64,000 bases of DNA, taken from assembly GCA_028281105.1 (NCBI GenBank), contig JANQKQ010000052.1, forward strand, positions 62,001 through 126,000, in the 5' to 3' direction. Below, piece by piece: positions 1 through 9,172 of the stretch. Below the pieces are notes generated by a model. It was not told the DNA's origin and did not search any database. It saw nothing but the letters and a program-made list of their open reading frames with translations. Source of the DNA: Rhizobiaceae bacterium (GTDB lineage Bacteria; Pseudomonadota; Alphaproteobacteria; Rhizobiales; Rhizobiaceae). The number at the start of each line of letters is the position of its first letter. Position 1 is the stretch's first letter. Position numbers and translations under genes: made by a program.

Positions 1-179
1 TCCATCTGCGGCATCATCACGTCGAGCAGCACCAGATCGCAGCGCCCGTTCTCGCAGATTTCCAGCGCATCGGGGCCGTTGTCGGCAGTGACCACCTGAA
101 AATATTCAGCCGTCAGCCGCGCTTCCAGCAACTTGACGTTGGCCGGGACATCATCGACTACCAGAATACGCGCGGTCAC
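1..179 (-). CDS. pleD: PleD-type response regulator, N-terminal fragment cut by window edge
   Basis: Only about the first 59 codons lie in the window. The translation from a GTG codon at 179 opens with ARILVVDDVPANVKLLEARL and runs through DLVLLDVMMPQM, a receiver domain with its acidic pair and phospho-acceptor Asp. In alphaproteobacteria this receiver opening directly downstream of divK belongs to PleD, a diguanylate cyclase with two receiver domains and a GGDEF domain that makes cyclic di-GMP at cell poles. The GGDEF part is outside the window, so the name rests on the receiver sequence and on the divK-pleD order. The gene follows divK on the same strand after 52 bases, which fits an operon. 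Confidence 0.85.
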   Translation of the reverse strand, partial: MTARILVVDDVPANVKLLEARLTAEYFQVVTADNGPDALEICENGRCDLVLLDVMMPQM

Positions 180-231
180 ACCTGGAACCCTTCTACTCTC
201 TACAAATCCCGCGGCGGCGGGCTTAGGGCCT

Positions 232-603
232 TCACAAATCGCCTAGATAGGACTTGATCGTCTCAATGAAATCTCCGACCGAAATCGGCTTGGAAATATA
301 GGCTTCGCATCCGCCCTGGCGGATGCGCTCCTCATCGCCCTTCATGGCGAAAGCGGTAACCGCGATCACCGGAATGTGCAGCAGTTCCTCGTCTTCCTTG
401 AGCCACTTGGTGATCTCCAGACCCGAAACCTCCGGAAGCTGGATATCCATCAAAATCAGGTCGGGCTTGTGCTCGCGCGCGAGATCGAGCGCTTCCAGCC
501 CGTTGCGCGTCTGCACGGTGGCGTAACCGTTTGCCTCCAACAAATCGTTGAAGAGCTTCATGTTGAGTTCGTTGTCCTCAACAATCATCACCGTTTTGGC
601 CAT
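232..603 (-). CDS. divK: Single-domain response regulator DivK
   Basis: The product of 123 residues is a stand-alone receiver domain with no output domain. The acidic pair is in MIVEDNELN, the phospho-acceptor is D53 in [11 protein letters not shown], and the conserved Thr and Lys are in [11 protein letters not shown] and YISKPI. Starting at the ATG at 603 places the Asp at residue 53, as in characterised DivK; a TTG lies just upstream but is not needed. DivK acts in the alphaproteobacterial cell-cycle network: the kinases DivJ and PleC control its phosphorylation, and it lowers CtrA activity through DivL/CckA. The downstream pleD fragment is the usual partner. A histidine kinase of the DivJ/PleC type lies far away at 40195-41760. 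Confidence 0.95.
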   Translation of the reverse strand: MAKTVMIVEDNELNMKLFNDLLEANGYATVQTRNGLEALDLAREHKPDLILMDIQLPEVSGLEITKWLKEDEELLHIPVIAVTAFAMKGDEERIRQGGCEAYISKPISVGDFIETIKSYLGDL

Positions 604-722
604 CAAACCGTCCTGTGGGTGGAAGCTCTGTCGCGGCGGTGCCGAACGCAGCCGGTACCATTTGCCTTGACGGAAATTCTACGCCAATTGTATTGACGAA
701 ACGCAAACGGGGTCCCGATCTC

Positions 723-1019
723 ATGACGGGTACCGACCCTTATGAAGAGGCGGAATTGACGGCCATCGCCGGCCTGCGGTTTCTGGGCGCCGATGAGCAA
801 TTGCTGTCACGCTTCATCGCGCTTTCCGGCATCGATCCCGCACAACTGCGCGAAGCGGCCTCATCGCCGGCCTTTCTGGCCGGCGTGCTCGATTTCTTCA
901 TCGCCCATGAACCCACGCTGCTGCAATTCGCTGAAGCCGTCGAGATCGATCCGCAGGCGATCGTGGCCGCACGCGATCTTCTGGCCGGCGAGCGTTCGGG
1001 CGAGGCGCAATGGCCGTGA
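723..1019 (+). CDS. DUF3572 family protein
   Basis: This small acidic protein of 98 residues starts [20 protein letters not shown] and matches my recollection of the DUF3572 family, found almost only in alphaproteobacteria and without known function. It is soluble, predicted mostly helical, and has no signal peptide or cysteine motif. The reading frame stays open upstream to 615, but the ATG at 723 gives the usual family length. Its 3' end overlaps the dinB start by 10 bases, so the two are probably co-transcribed and translationally coupled. The linkage hints at a link with DNA damage tolerance, but that is only inference. Confidence 0.75.
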   Translation: MTGTDPYEEAELTAIAGLRFLGADEQLLSRFIALSGIDPAQLREAASSPAFLAGVLDFFIAHEPTLLQFAEAVEIDPQAIVAARDLLAGERSGEAQWP

Positions 1020-2311
1020 ACGCCAACATCTGCCGCGACTGCCTGGCCGTGTGCGAGGAGGCCGCCGGCCGTTGCCCCGCCTGCGGCAGTCCGCGCGTTC
1101 TGTCCCACCGCGAGCTGGATAAGCTGTCGATCGCCCACATCGACTGCGACGCGTTCTATGCGGCGGTGGAAAAACGCGACGACCCGAGCCTGCTCGACAA
1201 GCCGGTCATTGTCGGCGGCCGCCAGCGCGGCGTGGTCTCGACGGCCTGCTACGTGGCCCGCATTCGCGGTATCCATTCCGCGATGCCGATGTTCAAGGCG
1301 CTCAAGGCGTGCCCCGACGCGGTGGTCATCAAGCCAAACATGGAGAAATACGCCAAGGTGGGAAGCGAAATCCGCACCCTGATGCGCGAGCTCACCCCGC
1401 TTGTCGAGCCCCTGTCGATAGACGAAGCGTTCCTGGACCTGTCCGGCACGCGCCGGCTGCACGGCGCCTCGCCCGCAATGGTGCTGGTCCGGCTGGCCCG
1501 GCGCATCGAGCGAGAGATCGGGGTCACGGTTTCGGTTGGTCTATCCTATTGTAAATTCTTGGCAAAAGTCGCTTCCGACCTGGACAAGCCCCGCGGCTTC
1601 TCGGTGATCGGCCGCGCCGAGGCGATCGAGTTCCTGCGCCGCCAGCCGGTCACCATCGTGTGGGGCGTAGGCAAGGCCAGCCAGCGCATGCTCGCGCGCG
1701 ACGGCATCACCGACATCGCCACCATCCAGGACATGGATGAGAACGAACTGGCGCGCAAATATGGTTCGCTGGGCCTGCGGCTCGCCCGGCTGGCGCGCGG
1801 CCGCGACTCGCGCAAGGTCAACATCGGCGGGGCGGCCAAGAGCATCTCGTCGGAGACCACGTTCGGCCGCGACCGCCGCGAAGAGGCCGAGCTGGCGCCT
1901 ATCCTGCGGCGGCTGTGCGAACGGGTGGCGAAGCGGCTGAAGAAGCGGCAGCTGGCCGGCCAGACGATCACCTTGAAGATGAAGACGGCCGATTTCAAAA
2001 CGCGCACGCGCAACCGCTCGCTGCCCGATCCCACCCAGCTGGCCGATCGAATTTATCGCACCGGTCATGAACTGATGGTGCGCGAGCTGGACGGCACGCA
2101 GTTCCGGCTCATCGGCATCGGCGTTTCCACGCTGATGTCGGACGAGACCGCAGATCCGGAAGATTTGCTGGACGTGGGCGCCACCCGGCGCGCCAATGTG
2201 GAACGCGCCATCGATGCGGTGCGCGACAAGTTCGGCGGCGAGGCGCTTGAACTGGGGCTCACCTTCCGCCCGCCCAAGAAGCCGGCAGACGGGACCGCGA
2301 GAAAATCGTGA
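1010..2311 (+). CDS. dinB: DNA polymerase IV (Y-family translesion polymerase) with N-terminal CxxC pairs
   Basis: The 433-residue protein is a Y-family polymerase. The catalytic carboxylates are seen in [13 protein letters not shown] near residues 43-55 and in [11 protein letters not shown] near residue 140. Palm and fingers come first, then thumb helix-hairpin-helix segments, then the little-finger domain. Pol IV copies past damaged bases with low fidelity. Ahead of the palm, about 40 residues carry CRDC and CPAC, a likely zinc-binding knuckle that E. coli DinB lacks but that occurs in a class of alphaproteobacterial DinB proteins. The start overlaps the DUF3572 gene by 10 bases, and the stop is 2 bases from the stop of the convergent eipB gene. 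Confidence 0.93.
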   Translation: MAVNANICRDCLAVCEEAAGRCPACGSPRVLSHRELDKLSIAHIDCDAFYAAVEKRDDPSLLDKPVIVGGRQRGVVSTACYVARIRGIHSAMPMFKALKACPDAVVIKPNMEKYAKVGSEIRTLMRELTPLVEPLSIDEAFLDLSGTRRLHGASPAMVLVRLARRIEREIGVTVSVGLSYCKFLAKVASDLDKPRGFSVIGRAEAIEFLRRQPVTIVWGVGKASQRMLARDGITDIATIQDMDENELARKYGSLGLRLARLARGRDSRKVNIGGAAKSISSETTFGRDRREEAELAPILRRLCERVAKRLKKRQLAGQTITLKMKTADFKTRTRNRSLPDPTQLADRIYRTGHELMVRELDGTQFRLIGIGVSTLMSDETADPEDLLDVGATRRANVERAIDAVRDKFGGEALELGLTFRPPKKPADGTARKS

Positions 2312-2313
2312 GT

Positions 2314-3189
2314 TCAGCCTTCGCGCTCGCAGGGCGAAACGGCGAACAGTTCCAGCTCCTGCATATGCGCCTTCAGCGAATAGTCGGGATAGCGCATCAC
2401 CAGTTTGCGGGTCACGCCGTTCTCGTAGAGCAGGAACGAGGCCTCGTAGACCGGCACGTGTTCGGCGGTGCGTCCAACATCCTTGTCGAAATAGCTCATG
2501 GTAACCGGCCAGCTGTGCAGACCGTTGAGCGCGTCGCCGATCCCGTCGCCCTCGCCGTCCAGCTTGCCCTCGACAACCTTCGAAGCCGCGATCACGGAGG
2601 TTGTGGCGACAACCTCGTCGGCCGCATCGGAGCCGTCGAACAGGTCCGTGCGCACGAACCGCTCCCCGCGCCGCGCCTTGTCCAACAGGTTGACCAGATG
2701 GCTGGTGATGAAGCTGGCATCCCCCAGCGCCAGCTCGCGTTCCTGCGGGCTCGACAGTTTGACCTCCAGTCCGCCGGCGCCGCGTTGCGCGCTGCCCGCC
2801 ACCGTGCGTTCAAGCCGCTCGTTGACGAACGATTTGGTCAGGAAGGTGAATTGCGAGCCGTCCGGGCTTTCGAACGTGCTGGTATGCTGGTCGGAGAGGA
2901 ACTTGTCGCTCGTCGTGCGCACGTCGGTCAGGAACCGGTATTGCACCGTGATGCCTTCGCACTCGTTGCCCTGCACTTCGTAGACGATGCGTCCGCTCAT
3001 CGCCTTGATGCCGGAACGCTCGGCAGCTTCGTTGAGCTCCACGTCATAGATGGCCCGATGCGGCACGATGGTCTCGAAGCCGCCGGCGATGGCCGGGCTC
3101 GGCAAGGCCGGCCAGGTCAATGCGAGCGTCACGGCCCCAACCACGGCGGTTAACGGCAGTACTGGCTGACCTACGGTCATTACGGTCAT
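2314..3189 (-). CDS. eipB: Cell envelope integrity protein EipB (DUF1849)
   Basis: The 291-residue protein begins with a hydrophobic export signal ending near PALPSPAIAGG and continues with HRAIYDVEL, the typical start of the DUF1849 beta-spiral fold. The mature part has just two cysteines, one in NECEG and one near the C terminus in SPCEREG. In Brucella EipB, an equivalent early and late pair forms a disulfide. EipB proteins are periplasmic and needed for envelope integrity. The ATG at 3189 starts MTVMTVGQP; a second ATG at 3180 is equally possible. The frame stays open to 3708, but that stretch overlaps the divergent GDPD gene and is not protein-like. Confidence 0.88.
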   Translation of the reverse strand: MTVMTVGQPVLPLTAVVGAVTLALTWPALPSPAIAGGFETIVPHRAIYDVELNEAAERSGIKAMSGRIVYEVQGNECEGITVQYRFLTDVRTTSDKFLSDQHTSTFESPDGSQFTFLTKSFVNERLERTVAGSAQRGAGGLEVKLSSPQERELALGDASFITSHLVNLLDKARRGERFVRTDLFDGSDAADEVVATTSVIAASKVVEGKLDGEGDGIGDALNGLHSWPVTMSYFDKDVGRTAEHVPVYEASFLLYENGVTRKLVMRYPDYSLKAHMQELELFAVSPCEREG

Positions 3190-3287
3190 GAGCGTTTCCG
3201 TGCTGACGATCGTGTTAATTTGCTTGGCCGTCAAACTGCCGTACAGATGTGGCAATGTGAAGATGCTCCAACAAAGTTTCGTGGCCG

Positions 3288-4022
3288 ATGTCCCGAGTGA
3301 ATCCAGACTGGCTTGTCCGTGCGCCGATCGCCCACCGCGGCCTTCATCACGCGCAATCGGCCATATACGAGAACACCTTGTCCGCGTGCCGGGCCGCGGT
3401 CGAGGCCGGGTTTTCCATCGAGGTCGATCTACACCCTTCCGCCGACAACGTGCCGATGGTCTTCCACGATCTGCAGTTGGACCGCATGACCGGCCGGCCG
3501 GGCGAAGTGCGCGATCATGCCGCGGCCGAACTCTCGCGCATTTGCGTTCTCGATAGCGGCGATCACATTCCCAGCCTGGGAGAGCTGCTGGACCTGGTGG
3601 CCGGCCGGGTCGGCCTGGTGTTGGAATTGAAAGGGGTGCACGGTCGCGACGACGGCTTCGTCGAGGCGGTCGCCAGTGCGCTGAGGGGTTATGGAGGACC
3701 GGTGGCAATCATGTCGTTCATGCACTGGCTGCTGCGCGCCGCGCGCCGCGACGCCGTCCACCTGCCGCTCGGCCTGGTGGCGGAAGGTGGAGATGAAAAG
3801 TACGATGTGCACAAAACGATCTTCGATGAGGTAGCGCCCGATTTCATCTCCTACGACGTCGATAACCTGGACTGCCGGTTTGTGCGCGAAAGGCGCGCGG
3901 CGGGTCTGCCGGTGATCACCTGGACGGTTAAAAGTGCCGAACAGATGGTCGTTGCCTACAAGGGAGCCGATCAGATCACCTTCGAAGGCTTCGGTCCGGA
4001 CGAGATCGGTAAAGACGAATGA
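3288..4022 (+). CDS. Glycerophosphodiester phosphodiesterase family protein
   Basis: The 244-residue soluble protein has the GDPD TIM-barrel signature. IAHRGLHH near residue 15 carries the catalytic His, ENTLSACRAA carries the metal-binding Glu, SIEVDLHPSAD carries the Glu-Asp pair, and VMFHD-type VFHDLQLDRMTG carries the second catalytic His. It would release glycerol-3-phosphate or a related phosphomonoester from glycerophosphodiesters. No signal peptide is seen, so a cytoplasmic UgpQ-like role is likely. Its stop overlaps the start of the next gene by 4 bases (ATGA), so the two genes form an operon. Confidence 0.9.
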   Translation: MSRVNPDWLVRAPIAHRGLHHAQSAIYENTLSACRAAVEAGFSIEVDLHPSADNVPMVFHDLQLDRMTGRPGEVRDHAAAELSRICVLDSGDHIPSLGELLDLVAGRVGLVLELKGVHGRDDGFVEAVASALRGYGGPVAIMSFMHWLLRAARRDAVHLPLGLVAEGGDEKYDVHKTIFDEVAPDFISYDVDNLDCRFVRERRAAGLPVITWTVKSAEQMVVAYKGADQITFEGFGPDEIGKDE

Positions 4023-5206
4023 GCCGGACCGGACAGGCCGGGGCGGCGGAAACCGACCAGGTGTTTCGCATCCGCGTAACAACCTCGATGGGCGACATCG
4101 CGGCAGCCGACTGGAACGCGCTGTTGGGCGACGATCCCAATCCGTTCGTGCGCCACGAGTTCTTATCCGCCCTGGAGGAAAGCGGCTCGGCCACCGCCGA
4201 AACCGGCTGGCTGGGCCAGCACCTGGTGCTGGAGGACGAATGCGGTGGGCCGCTGGCCGCCCTGCCCTGTTATCTGAAAAACCACAGCCAGGGCGAATAT
4301 GTGTTCGACCATGGCTGGGCCGACGCGTTCGAGCGCGCCGGCGGCCGCTACTACCCCAAGCTGCAATGCTCGGTGCCGTTCACGCCGGCCACCGGGCCAC
4401 GCTTCCTAGAGGTCGAAGGCGAAAAATGCCACGCCCGGCGCAGCGCCCTGGCCGCCGGTCTCAAGCAACTGACCGAAAAGCTGAGCGTATCGTCCGCCCA
4501 CATCACCTTCCTGCCGCAGGCCGACTGGCAGGCGCTGGAGGCGGACGGCTTTCTGCTAAGAACCGATCAGCAGTTTCACTGGACCAACGAGGGTTTTACC
4601 GATTTCGACGATTTCCTGGCGAACCTGTCATCGCGCAAGCGCCGCAACATCCGCAAGGAGCGGGCCATCGCATTGGGTGATGCCGGCATCACCGTGGACT
4701 GGGTCGGCGGCAATGAGATGACCGAGGCGCTGTGGGACCAGTTCTTCGCCTTCTACATGGATACCGGCTCGCGCAAATGGGGCCAGCCCTACCTAACCCG
4801 GGAGTTCTACTCGCTGATCGGCCAGTCGATGCCGGACCAGACCGTCGTCATGATGGCAAATCGCGCCGGCCGGCCGATCGCCGGCGCCATCAACTTCGTC
4901 GGCGATGGGTGCCTGTACGGCCGCCATTGGGGCTGCATCGAGGACCACCGCTTTCTGCATTTCGAGCTGTGCTACTACCAGGCGATCGACTACGCCATCG
5001 CGCACGGGCTCAAGCGGGTCGAGGCCGGCGCCCAGGGCGGCCACAAGCTGTCGCGCGGCTATCTGCCGGTCACCACCCATTCGGCCCACTGGATCGCCCA
5101 TCCCGGCCTGCGCCGTGCGATCGACGACTATCTGCAGCACGAGCGGCGGCACGTAGCGATGGAAAACGAAGCGCTCGCAGCGCACACGCCTTTCCGGCGC
5201 TCATAA
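4019..5206 (+). CDS. FemAB-like N-acyltransferase, DUF482 family
   Basis: The 395-residue protein matches the DUF482 (COG3146) family of predicted N-acyltransferases, which share the GNAT-like fold of FemAB peptidyl transferases. Recognisable segments are NPFVRHEFLSALEES near the N terminus, LSSRKRRNIRKERA in the middle, YGRHWGC, and FELCYYQAIDYAI with EAGAQGGHKL towards the C terminus. The substrate is unknown for the whole family. ATGA overlap with the GDPD gene indicates coupled translation, which may point to a phospholipid head-group or envelope link, but nothing in the sequence proves that. Confidence 0.85.
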   Translation: MSRTGQAGAAETDQVFRIRVTTSMGDIAAADWNALLGDDPNPFVRHEFLSALEESGSATAETGWLGQHLVLEDECGGPLAALPCYLKNHSQGEYVFDHGWADAFERAGGRYYPKLQCSVPFTPATGPRFLEVEGEKCHARRSALAAGLKQLTEKLSVSSAHITFLPQADWQALEADGFLLRTDQQFHWTNEGFTDFDDFLANLSSRKRRNIRKERAIALGDAGITVDWVGGNEMTEALWDQFFAFYMDTGSRKWGQPYLTREFYSLIGQSMPDQTVVMMANRAGRPIAGAINFVGDGCLYGRHWGCIEDHRFLHFELCYYQAIDYAIAHGLKRVEAGAQGGHKLSRGYLPVTTHSAHWIAHPGLRRAIDDYLQHERRHVAMENEALAAHTPFRRS

Positions 5207-5278
5207 CCGCTCCGAGGCGGTTTACAGCTACCGGACCGATCGCGCAGTATGAGCGGCGAACAGGAGCGACCGCCACCC

Positions 5279-5698
5279 ATGAGCGCATATGACGACGACA
5301 ACATCTTCGCCAAGATTCTGCGCGGCGAAATGCCCTGTCACCGGGTCTACGAAGACGATCACACGCTGGCGTTCATGGACATCATGCCCCGCGCCGACGG
5401 CCACTTCCTGGTGATTCCCAAGGCGCCGGTCCGCAATATACTGGATGCCGACGATACCGTGGTGGCCAACGTCTACGCCACGGTCGCCAAGTTGTCGCGC
5501 GTCGCGCTGAAGGCTTTTTCCGCCGACGGAGTGACCATCCAGCAGTTCAACGAGCCGGCCGGCGGCCAGGTGGTCTTCCACATGCATGTGCATGTGATCC
5601 CGCGCTTCGACGGCGTGCGGCTTGGTCCGCACACCGGCGATATGGCGGATTCAGCGGTCCTGGAAAGGAACGCCGAGAAGCTGAAAAGCGCTTTGTAG
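5279..5698 (+). CDS. HIT family protein (histidine triad nucleotide-binding)
   Basis: The 139-residue protein opens DNIFAKILRGEMPCHRVYED and carries the histidine triad in VFHMHVHVIPR, which defines the HIT superfamily of nucleoside phosphoramidate hydrolases and nucleotidyl transferases. It is of the HinT/Hit-like branch common in alphaproteobacteria, and its physiological substrate is not known. The ATG at 5279 has an AGGAG about 13 bases upstream. An alternative ATG at 5249 would add ten residues (MSGEQERPPP) that look like untranslated leader. It lies downstream of the DUF482 gene on the same strand. Confidence 0.92.
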   Translation: MSAYDDDNIFAKILRGEMPCHRVYEDDHTLAFMDIMPRADGHFLVIPKAPVRNILDADDTVVANVYATVAKLSRVALKAFSADGVTIQQFNEPAGGQVVFHMHVHVIPRFDGVRLGPHTGDMADSAVLERNAEKLKSAL

Positions 5699-5708
5699 TT
5701 TTGGCGCC

Positions 5709-6317
5709 CTATTGCAGGAAGGTCGGGATGGTGCCGTACCAGGCCCAGGCGAACAACGCGCCGGCGCCCGCCAGCAGGCCGACGACGAACCAGGCGATCG
5801 ACCGCCAGCGCGAGCGTGTCGAGGTCACCGAACCCGCAGCTTCGATGGCGGGAGTGCCACCACCGTCGAAATCATAGCCCCGCATGGCGATCCAATCGCC
5901 CTCGATCATGCGTTCGCGCTCTAACATCCGCTCGGCGACATAATCGGTGACCGCCTTTGCAGCGCGGTCGAGATCGTCGCTGCTGGCCAGGATCACCCGG
6001 CCCATCCGGGTCGCCTTGACCAGCTCGTACTGCCGCCGGTCGCGGCCCATGCGCACATGGGTCGTCATGTCGATCCAAAGCCGCGGCGGCTCGCCGTTCG
6101 TCAGCGCGAACTCGAACTGGTCGTTGTCGTCGGGCACCTTGTCGAACACCGGCTGCAGATTTTTCGCCAGCAGTTCCAGCCGCGCGCGCTGGGAGCGCTT
6201 CATGTCGACGACCACATCGTCGCGGTCCGCCTGCGCGCCCTTCATACGGTCCATCGCCTCGGCCAAATCGTGCACCTTGGCCTCGATTTCCTTGGCGTCC
6301 AGATCCTTCTCAGCCAT
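5709..6317 (-). CDS. Conserved hypothetical protein with C-terminal membrane anchor
   Basis: The 202-residue protein has a charged N-terminal helix (AKVHDLAEAMDRMKG), a middle part with QPVFDKVPDDND and LWIDMTTHVRMGRDRRQYEL, and one hydrophobic segment near the C terminus (WFVVGLLAGAGALFAWAW). That layout fits a tail-anchored cytoplasmic protein. I do not recognise a named domain; similar proteins occur in Hyphomicrobiales. The ATG at 6317 begins MAEKDLDAKE. The frame opens eight codons earlier, but those residues look like leader. It converges with the HIT gene with a 10-base gap. Confidence 0.65.
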   Translation of the reverse strand: MAEKDLDAKEIEAKVHDLAEAMDRMKGAQADRDDVVVDMKRSQRARLELLAKNLQPVFDKVPDDNDQFEFALTNGEPPRLWIDMTTHVRMGRDRRQYELVKATRMGRVILASSDDLDRAAKAVTDYVAERMLERERMIEGDWIAMRGYDFDGGGTPAIEAAGSVTSTRSRWRSIAWFVVGLLAGAGALFAWAWYGTIPTFLQ

Positions 6318-6492
6318 CAAACTCTCCAACTTCGGCGGCATCGTTTACGGACTATTAACAAAGAATGTGGCCGAACGCATCCGCTGTGCGCGTTTTGTTC
6401 GGCTTTTGGTAAACCGACGATCGGGCCTTGCAGTTTGCCGGACGGTGGTTATGTCCAACGGGTAGCGCCAATCAAAACCGGACGCCTTCAAC

Positions 6493-7236
6493 ATGCCGAT
6501 CGACCAGCCCGAAAACCCCAGAATTCGCACCAAGGTGGCGCGTCTCGACCGCCATGTGGACCAGAGATTCTTCGAGATCCTGGAGCGGCTGCGCGCCGGC
6601 GAGATCGACGTCGACGGATTCCAGAGCCGCACCCTGGGTTTTCTTGAGGAAATCGGCATGGCCGACTTCTTCGCCGACGATATCGAGGCTGCCGCGCGCG
6701 CCGACGATCAGCACTGGCTGATGCGCAGGCACGTGGACCATTGCCGCTACACCATCCTGTTCTTCCGCGTCGATCCTTCCGAGGTGCACCCGCCCCATCA
6801 TCATCACAACCTGATCTCGACCCAGATCGTGATGCGCGGGCGCATCCACCTGCGCGAATACGAACGCGTCGCCCGCGACGAGACGGGCCAGCTATCCTTG
6901 CGGCTTGTAAACGATGCCATCTTAGGCCCCGGCGAGGCGTTCCAGGCGTCGGAATGGAAGCGCAACGTGCACTGGTTCTGCGCACTCGACGAACCGGCCG
7001 TGCTGTTCAACATCAACGCCCGCGGCTACGAGCGCACCACCTTCGACGCCACCGACGACGGTCCGTTCGGCCGGCGTTATCTCGATCCCACCCATTTCGA
7101 CGAAAACGATCTGATCGTCTGCGAGGAATTCGATGAAGCGGAAGCCGAGCGCCGGTTCCAGGGCCGGCGCCTGTCAGAGTTTCCCGCACCGCCGCCCGGT
7201 AAGACACCGGACGCTCAACTGGTGATTTCGCTGTAG
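6493..7236 (+). CDS. Cupin-fold protein, function unknown
   Basis: The 247-residue soluble protein contains an HPPHHHHNL run near residue 98 followed by MRGRIHLREYERV, GEAFQASEWKRNVHWF and AVLFNINARGYE. These are the two beta-rich metal-binding motifs expected of a cupin, with His residues in motif 1 and one His in motif 2. A helical N-terminal region of about 70 residues precedes the barrel. The layout recalls cysteine- or cysteamine-dioxygenase-like cupins, but I cannot assign a substrate. It stands alone: the upstream gene is divergent and the downstream gene is convergent. Confidence 0.6.
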   Translation: MPIDQPENPRIRTKVARLDRHVDQRFFEILERLRAGEIDVDGFQSRTLGFLEEIGMADFFADDIEAAARADDQHWLMRRHVDHCRYTILFFRVDPSEVHPPHHHHNLISTQIVMRGRIHLREYERVARDETGQLSLRLVNDAILGPGEAFQASEWKRNVHWFCALDEPAVLFNINARGYERTTFDATDDGPFGRRYLDPTHFDENDLIVCEEFDEAEAERRFQGRRLSEFPAPPPGKTPDAQLVISL

Positions 7237-7287
7237 GAATGGCAGACAAAGTCCGCGGCGGCTTGCCGACGAAAGGCTACGCCGGCC

Positions 7288-7764
7288 TCAGGCGCTGATG
7301 CGGCTGTCTTCGTCAGGCTGCTGGCCTGCGTCGGCCGCATCCGGCCCTGCTTCCTCGACCGAATTGCCGGAGGCAATCTCGTGACGGATGGCCAGAAGCA
7401 GATCAAGCGCGGCCTGTTTGATCACGATCTCGTCGGCCGTGCCGGTCTCGATACCGGCCAGTCTCGACAGTTGCTGGCGAAGCTTGGCTACGCAGTCCTT
7501 GAAGGCGGCGACATTCTTGACCCGCTCCGGCCAATTGCTGGCGAAGCGGCCCGCGCTGCGCTCGATGACGCTGCCGGCCGTGTCCCACGTGCGGGAATTG
7601 GCCCGCTGGGTCAGAAACACGATTTCCGCCACGAATTCCTGACCGGGATCGGAACCGCCCACACTATTGCGGCCTGCGGCTGCTTTGGCGCCGCCCTGTT
7701 CGCCGCTTGCTTGTCGGTCGTCACGCACAACTCCGCCGACAGGTGCTCTTTGAGCAGATTGCAT
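7288..7764 (-). CDS. Hypothetical protein
   Basis: This 158-residue reading frame has low-complexity ends rich in Gly, Ala, Asp and Gln and a central helical part from about residue 43 to 130 (FVAEIVFLTQRANSRTWD, AAFKDCVAKLRQQLSRLA, QAALDLLLAIRHEIASGN). No domain is recognised. The amphipathic central helices are protein-like, which favours a real gene, but the opposite strand also has an open frame and the start is uncertain; an internal start nearer residue 40 is possible. No signal peptide or membrane segment is seen. Confidence 0.45.
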   Translation of the reverse strand: MQSAQRAPVGGVVRDDRQASGEQGGAKAAAGRNSVGGSDPGQEFVAEIVFLTQRANSRTWDTAGSVIERSAGRFASNWPERVKNVAAFKDCVAKLRQQLSRLAGIETGTADEIVIKQAALDLLLAIRHEIASGNSVEEAGPDAADAGQQPDEDSRISA

Positions 7765-8094
7765 CGACGCCCCCTGTAAGATCTCGCATCGATTTCGGCC
7801 CCTGGCGTGACTCCTGACTAGGTGGGCCGCTAGTTATAGTTGTGGCCTAGGGTGATTCTATTATTGCTGTCAATTGCTTGTAGGGCAGCCGCAACAAAAC
7901 GAAATAACCTCCCTCGTGTGCTCGCTGTATGGTCTTGCTTTTCTTTGCGCGCCCCTACGACCAGCACAGCCATGCCCACCACCGGCAAGTCCCTGTTTTG
8001 TTTCCGTCCGCCGCTTGATTGACCGGTTTATTGATGGCAAGTGCCATAAGACAGGGCTTGGCTCGGCCGCGCAAGTCAGCATGGGGATATCACG
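7765..8094. other. Gene-free stretch between divergent genes
   Basis: These 330 bases separate the hypothetical gene at 7288-7764 from the asparaginase gene. They are less GC-rich than the neighbours and should hold both promoters. Parts of an imperfect inverted repeat (CCCTGTTTT near 8002 and AGACAGGG near 8049) are visible, but I cannot assign a function. No tRNA-like cloverleaf and no convincing open frame were seen; the short frames here lack protein character. Confidence 0.4.
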
Positions 8095-9114
8095 GTGGAT
8101 AATCCGGTCGTTGTCGAAGTAACGCGCGGCGAAATGGTCGAAAGCAGGCATCGCGGCGCGTTCGCCGTTGCCCGATCAGACGGCCGGCTGACGGCAAGCG
8201 CAGGCGATATCGACACACCGATCTACCCGCGCTCGGCGATAAAGGCATTCCAGGCGCTGCCGCTGATCGAGACCGGCGCGGCCGACCGGTTCGGCTTCAC
8301 CGCCGAGGAGATCGCCCTTGCCTGCTCTTCGCACGGCGGCGAGCCCGACCATGTCGCGACCGCACGGTCCATGCTGGCCAAAGCCGGCATCGATGAAGGC
8401 CACCTGGAATGTGGGCCCCAGTGGCCGTCTTTCGGGCAAGCAGCGCGGGCGCTGGCCAGGTCGGCCGATGCGCCGGCCCGCATCCACAACAACTGCTCCG
8501 GCAAGCACGCCGGCATGCTGGCGGTGGCCAGGCATCTGGACGAGCCGCTGGCCGGCTACACCCAACCGGACCATCCGGTCCAGAAACGCGTCCGCGAAAC
8601 GATGGGGCGCGTGTGCGCCGTCGATCTGTCGACCGCCGTTCATGCAACCGACGGTTGTTCCATTCCCACATGGGCGATTGCTTTGCGCGATCTTGCGGTT
8701 GGGTTTGCGCGCTTCGCCGTCGGGCATACCGACGGACCGAAGGACGTGCGGGCAGCAGAGCGCATCATCGAAGCGGTGCGCGCCGCGCCGTTCATGGTGG
8801 CCGGCAGCAAACGGCTATGCACCGCCTTGATGAGCGAGGTACCGCGCGCCTTCGTCAAGATCGGCGCGGAGGGCGTCTACTGCGCGTGCATCCCCCATGC
8901 CGGCCTGGGCGTCGCGCTCAAATGCGACGATGGGACCGTGCGTGCCGCCGAAGCGATGGTGGCGGCGATCCTGGCCCGCCTCGATGTGTGGACCGACGAT
9001 GAACGCGACCGCCTGCGTCGGTTCGAGATGGCGCCGGTCAACGACCGAAACGGTGCGCTCGTCGGCCAGATCAGGCCCTCACCGCCCGTTTTTGATCGAG
9101 CTTTGGCGCGATGA
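8095..9114 (+). CDS. Type II asparaginase (Rhizobium etli AnsA/ReAV family)
   Basis: The 339-residue protein belongs to the Asparaginase_II family (PF06089), which is unrelated to the E. coli asparaginases and hydrolyses L-asparagine to aspartate and ammonia. The residues known from the R. etli enzyme are present: the S-x-x-K pair in PRSAIK (S47, K50), the zinc-site residues C134 and K137 in NNCSGKHAG, and C188 in DGCSIPTW. There is no signal peptide, so it is cytoplasmic. The start is a GTG at 8095 with GGGGAT eight bases upstream. It appears to be transcribed alone from the long upstream gap. Confidence 0.9.
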   Translation: MDNPVVVEVTRGEMVESRHRGAFAVARSDGRLTASAGDIDTPIYPRSAIKAFQALPLIETGAADRFGFTAEEIALACSSHGGEPDHVATARSMLAKAGIDEGHLECGPQWPSFGQAARALARSADAPARIHNNCSGKHAGMLAVARHLDEPLAGYTQPDHPVQKRVRETMGRVCAVDLSTAVHATDGCSIPTWAIALRDLAVGFARFAVGHTDGPKDVRAAERIIEAVRAAPFMVAGSKRLCTALMSEVPRAFVKIGAEGVYCACIPHAGLGVALKCDDGTVRAAEAMVAAILARLDVWTDDERDRLRRFEMAPVNDRNGALVGQIRPSPPVFDRALAR

Positions 9115-9172
9115 TCCCGCAGCCGGCCGCATACAGGGACCTGTCCCCCAACCCCGACACAGGAATGCAAAC

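Noticed and set aside
3190..3708. N-terminal extension of EipB to 464 residues, possibly a fusion
   Set aside because: The extra part overlaps the GDPD gene on the other strand and is Arg/Pro-rich; a normal signal peptide begins at 3189 or 3180.
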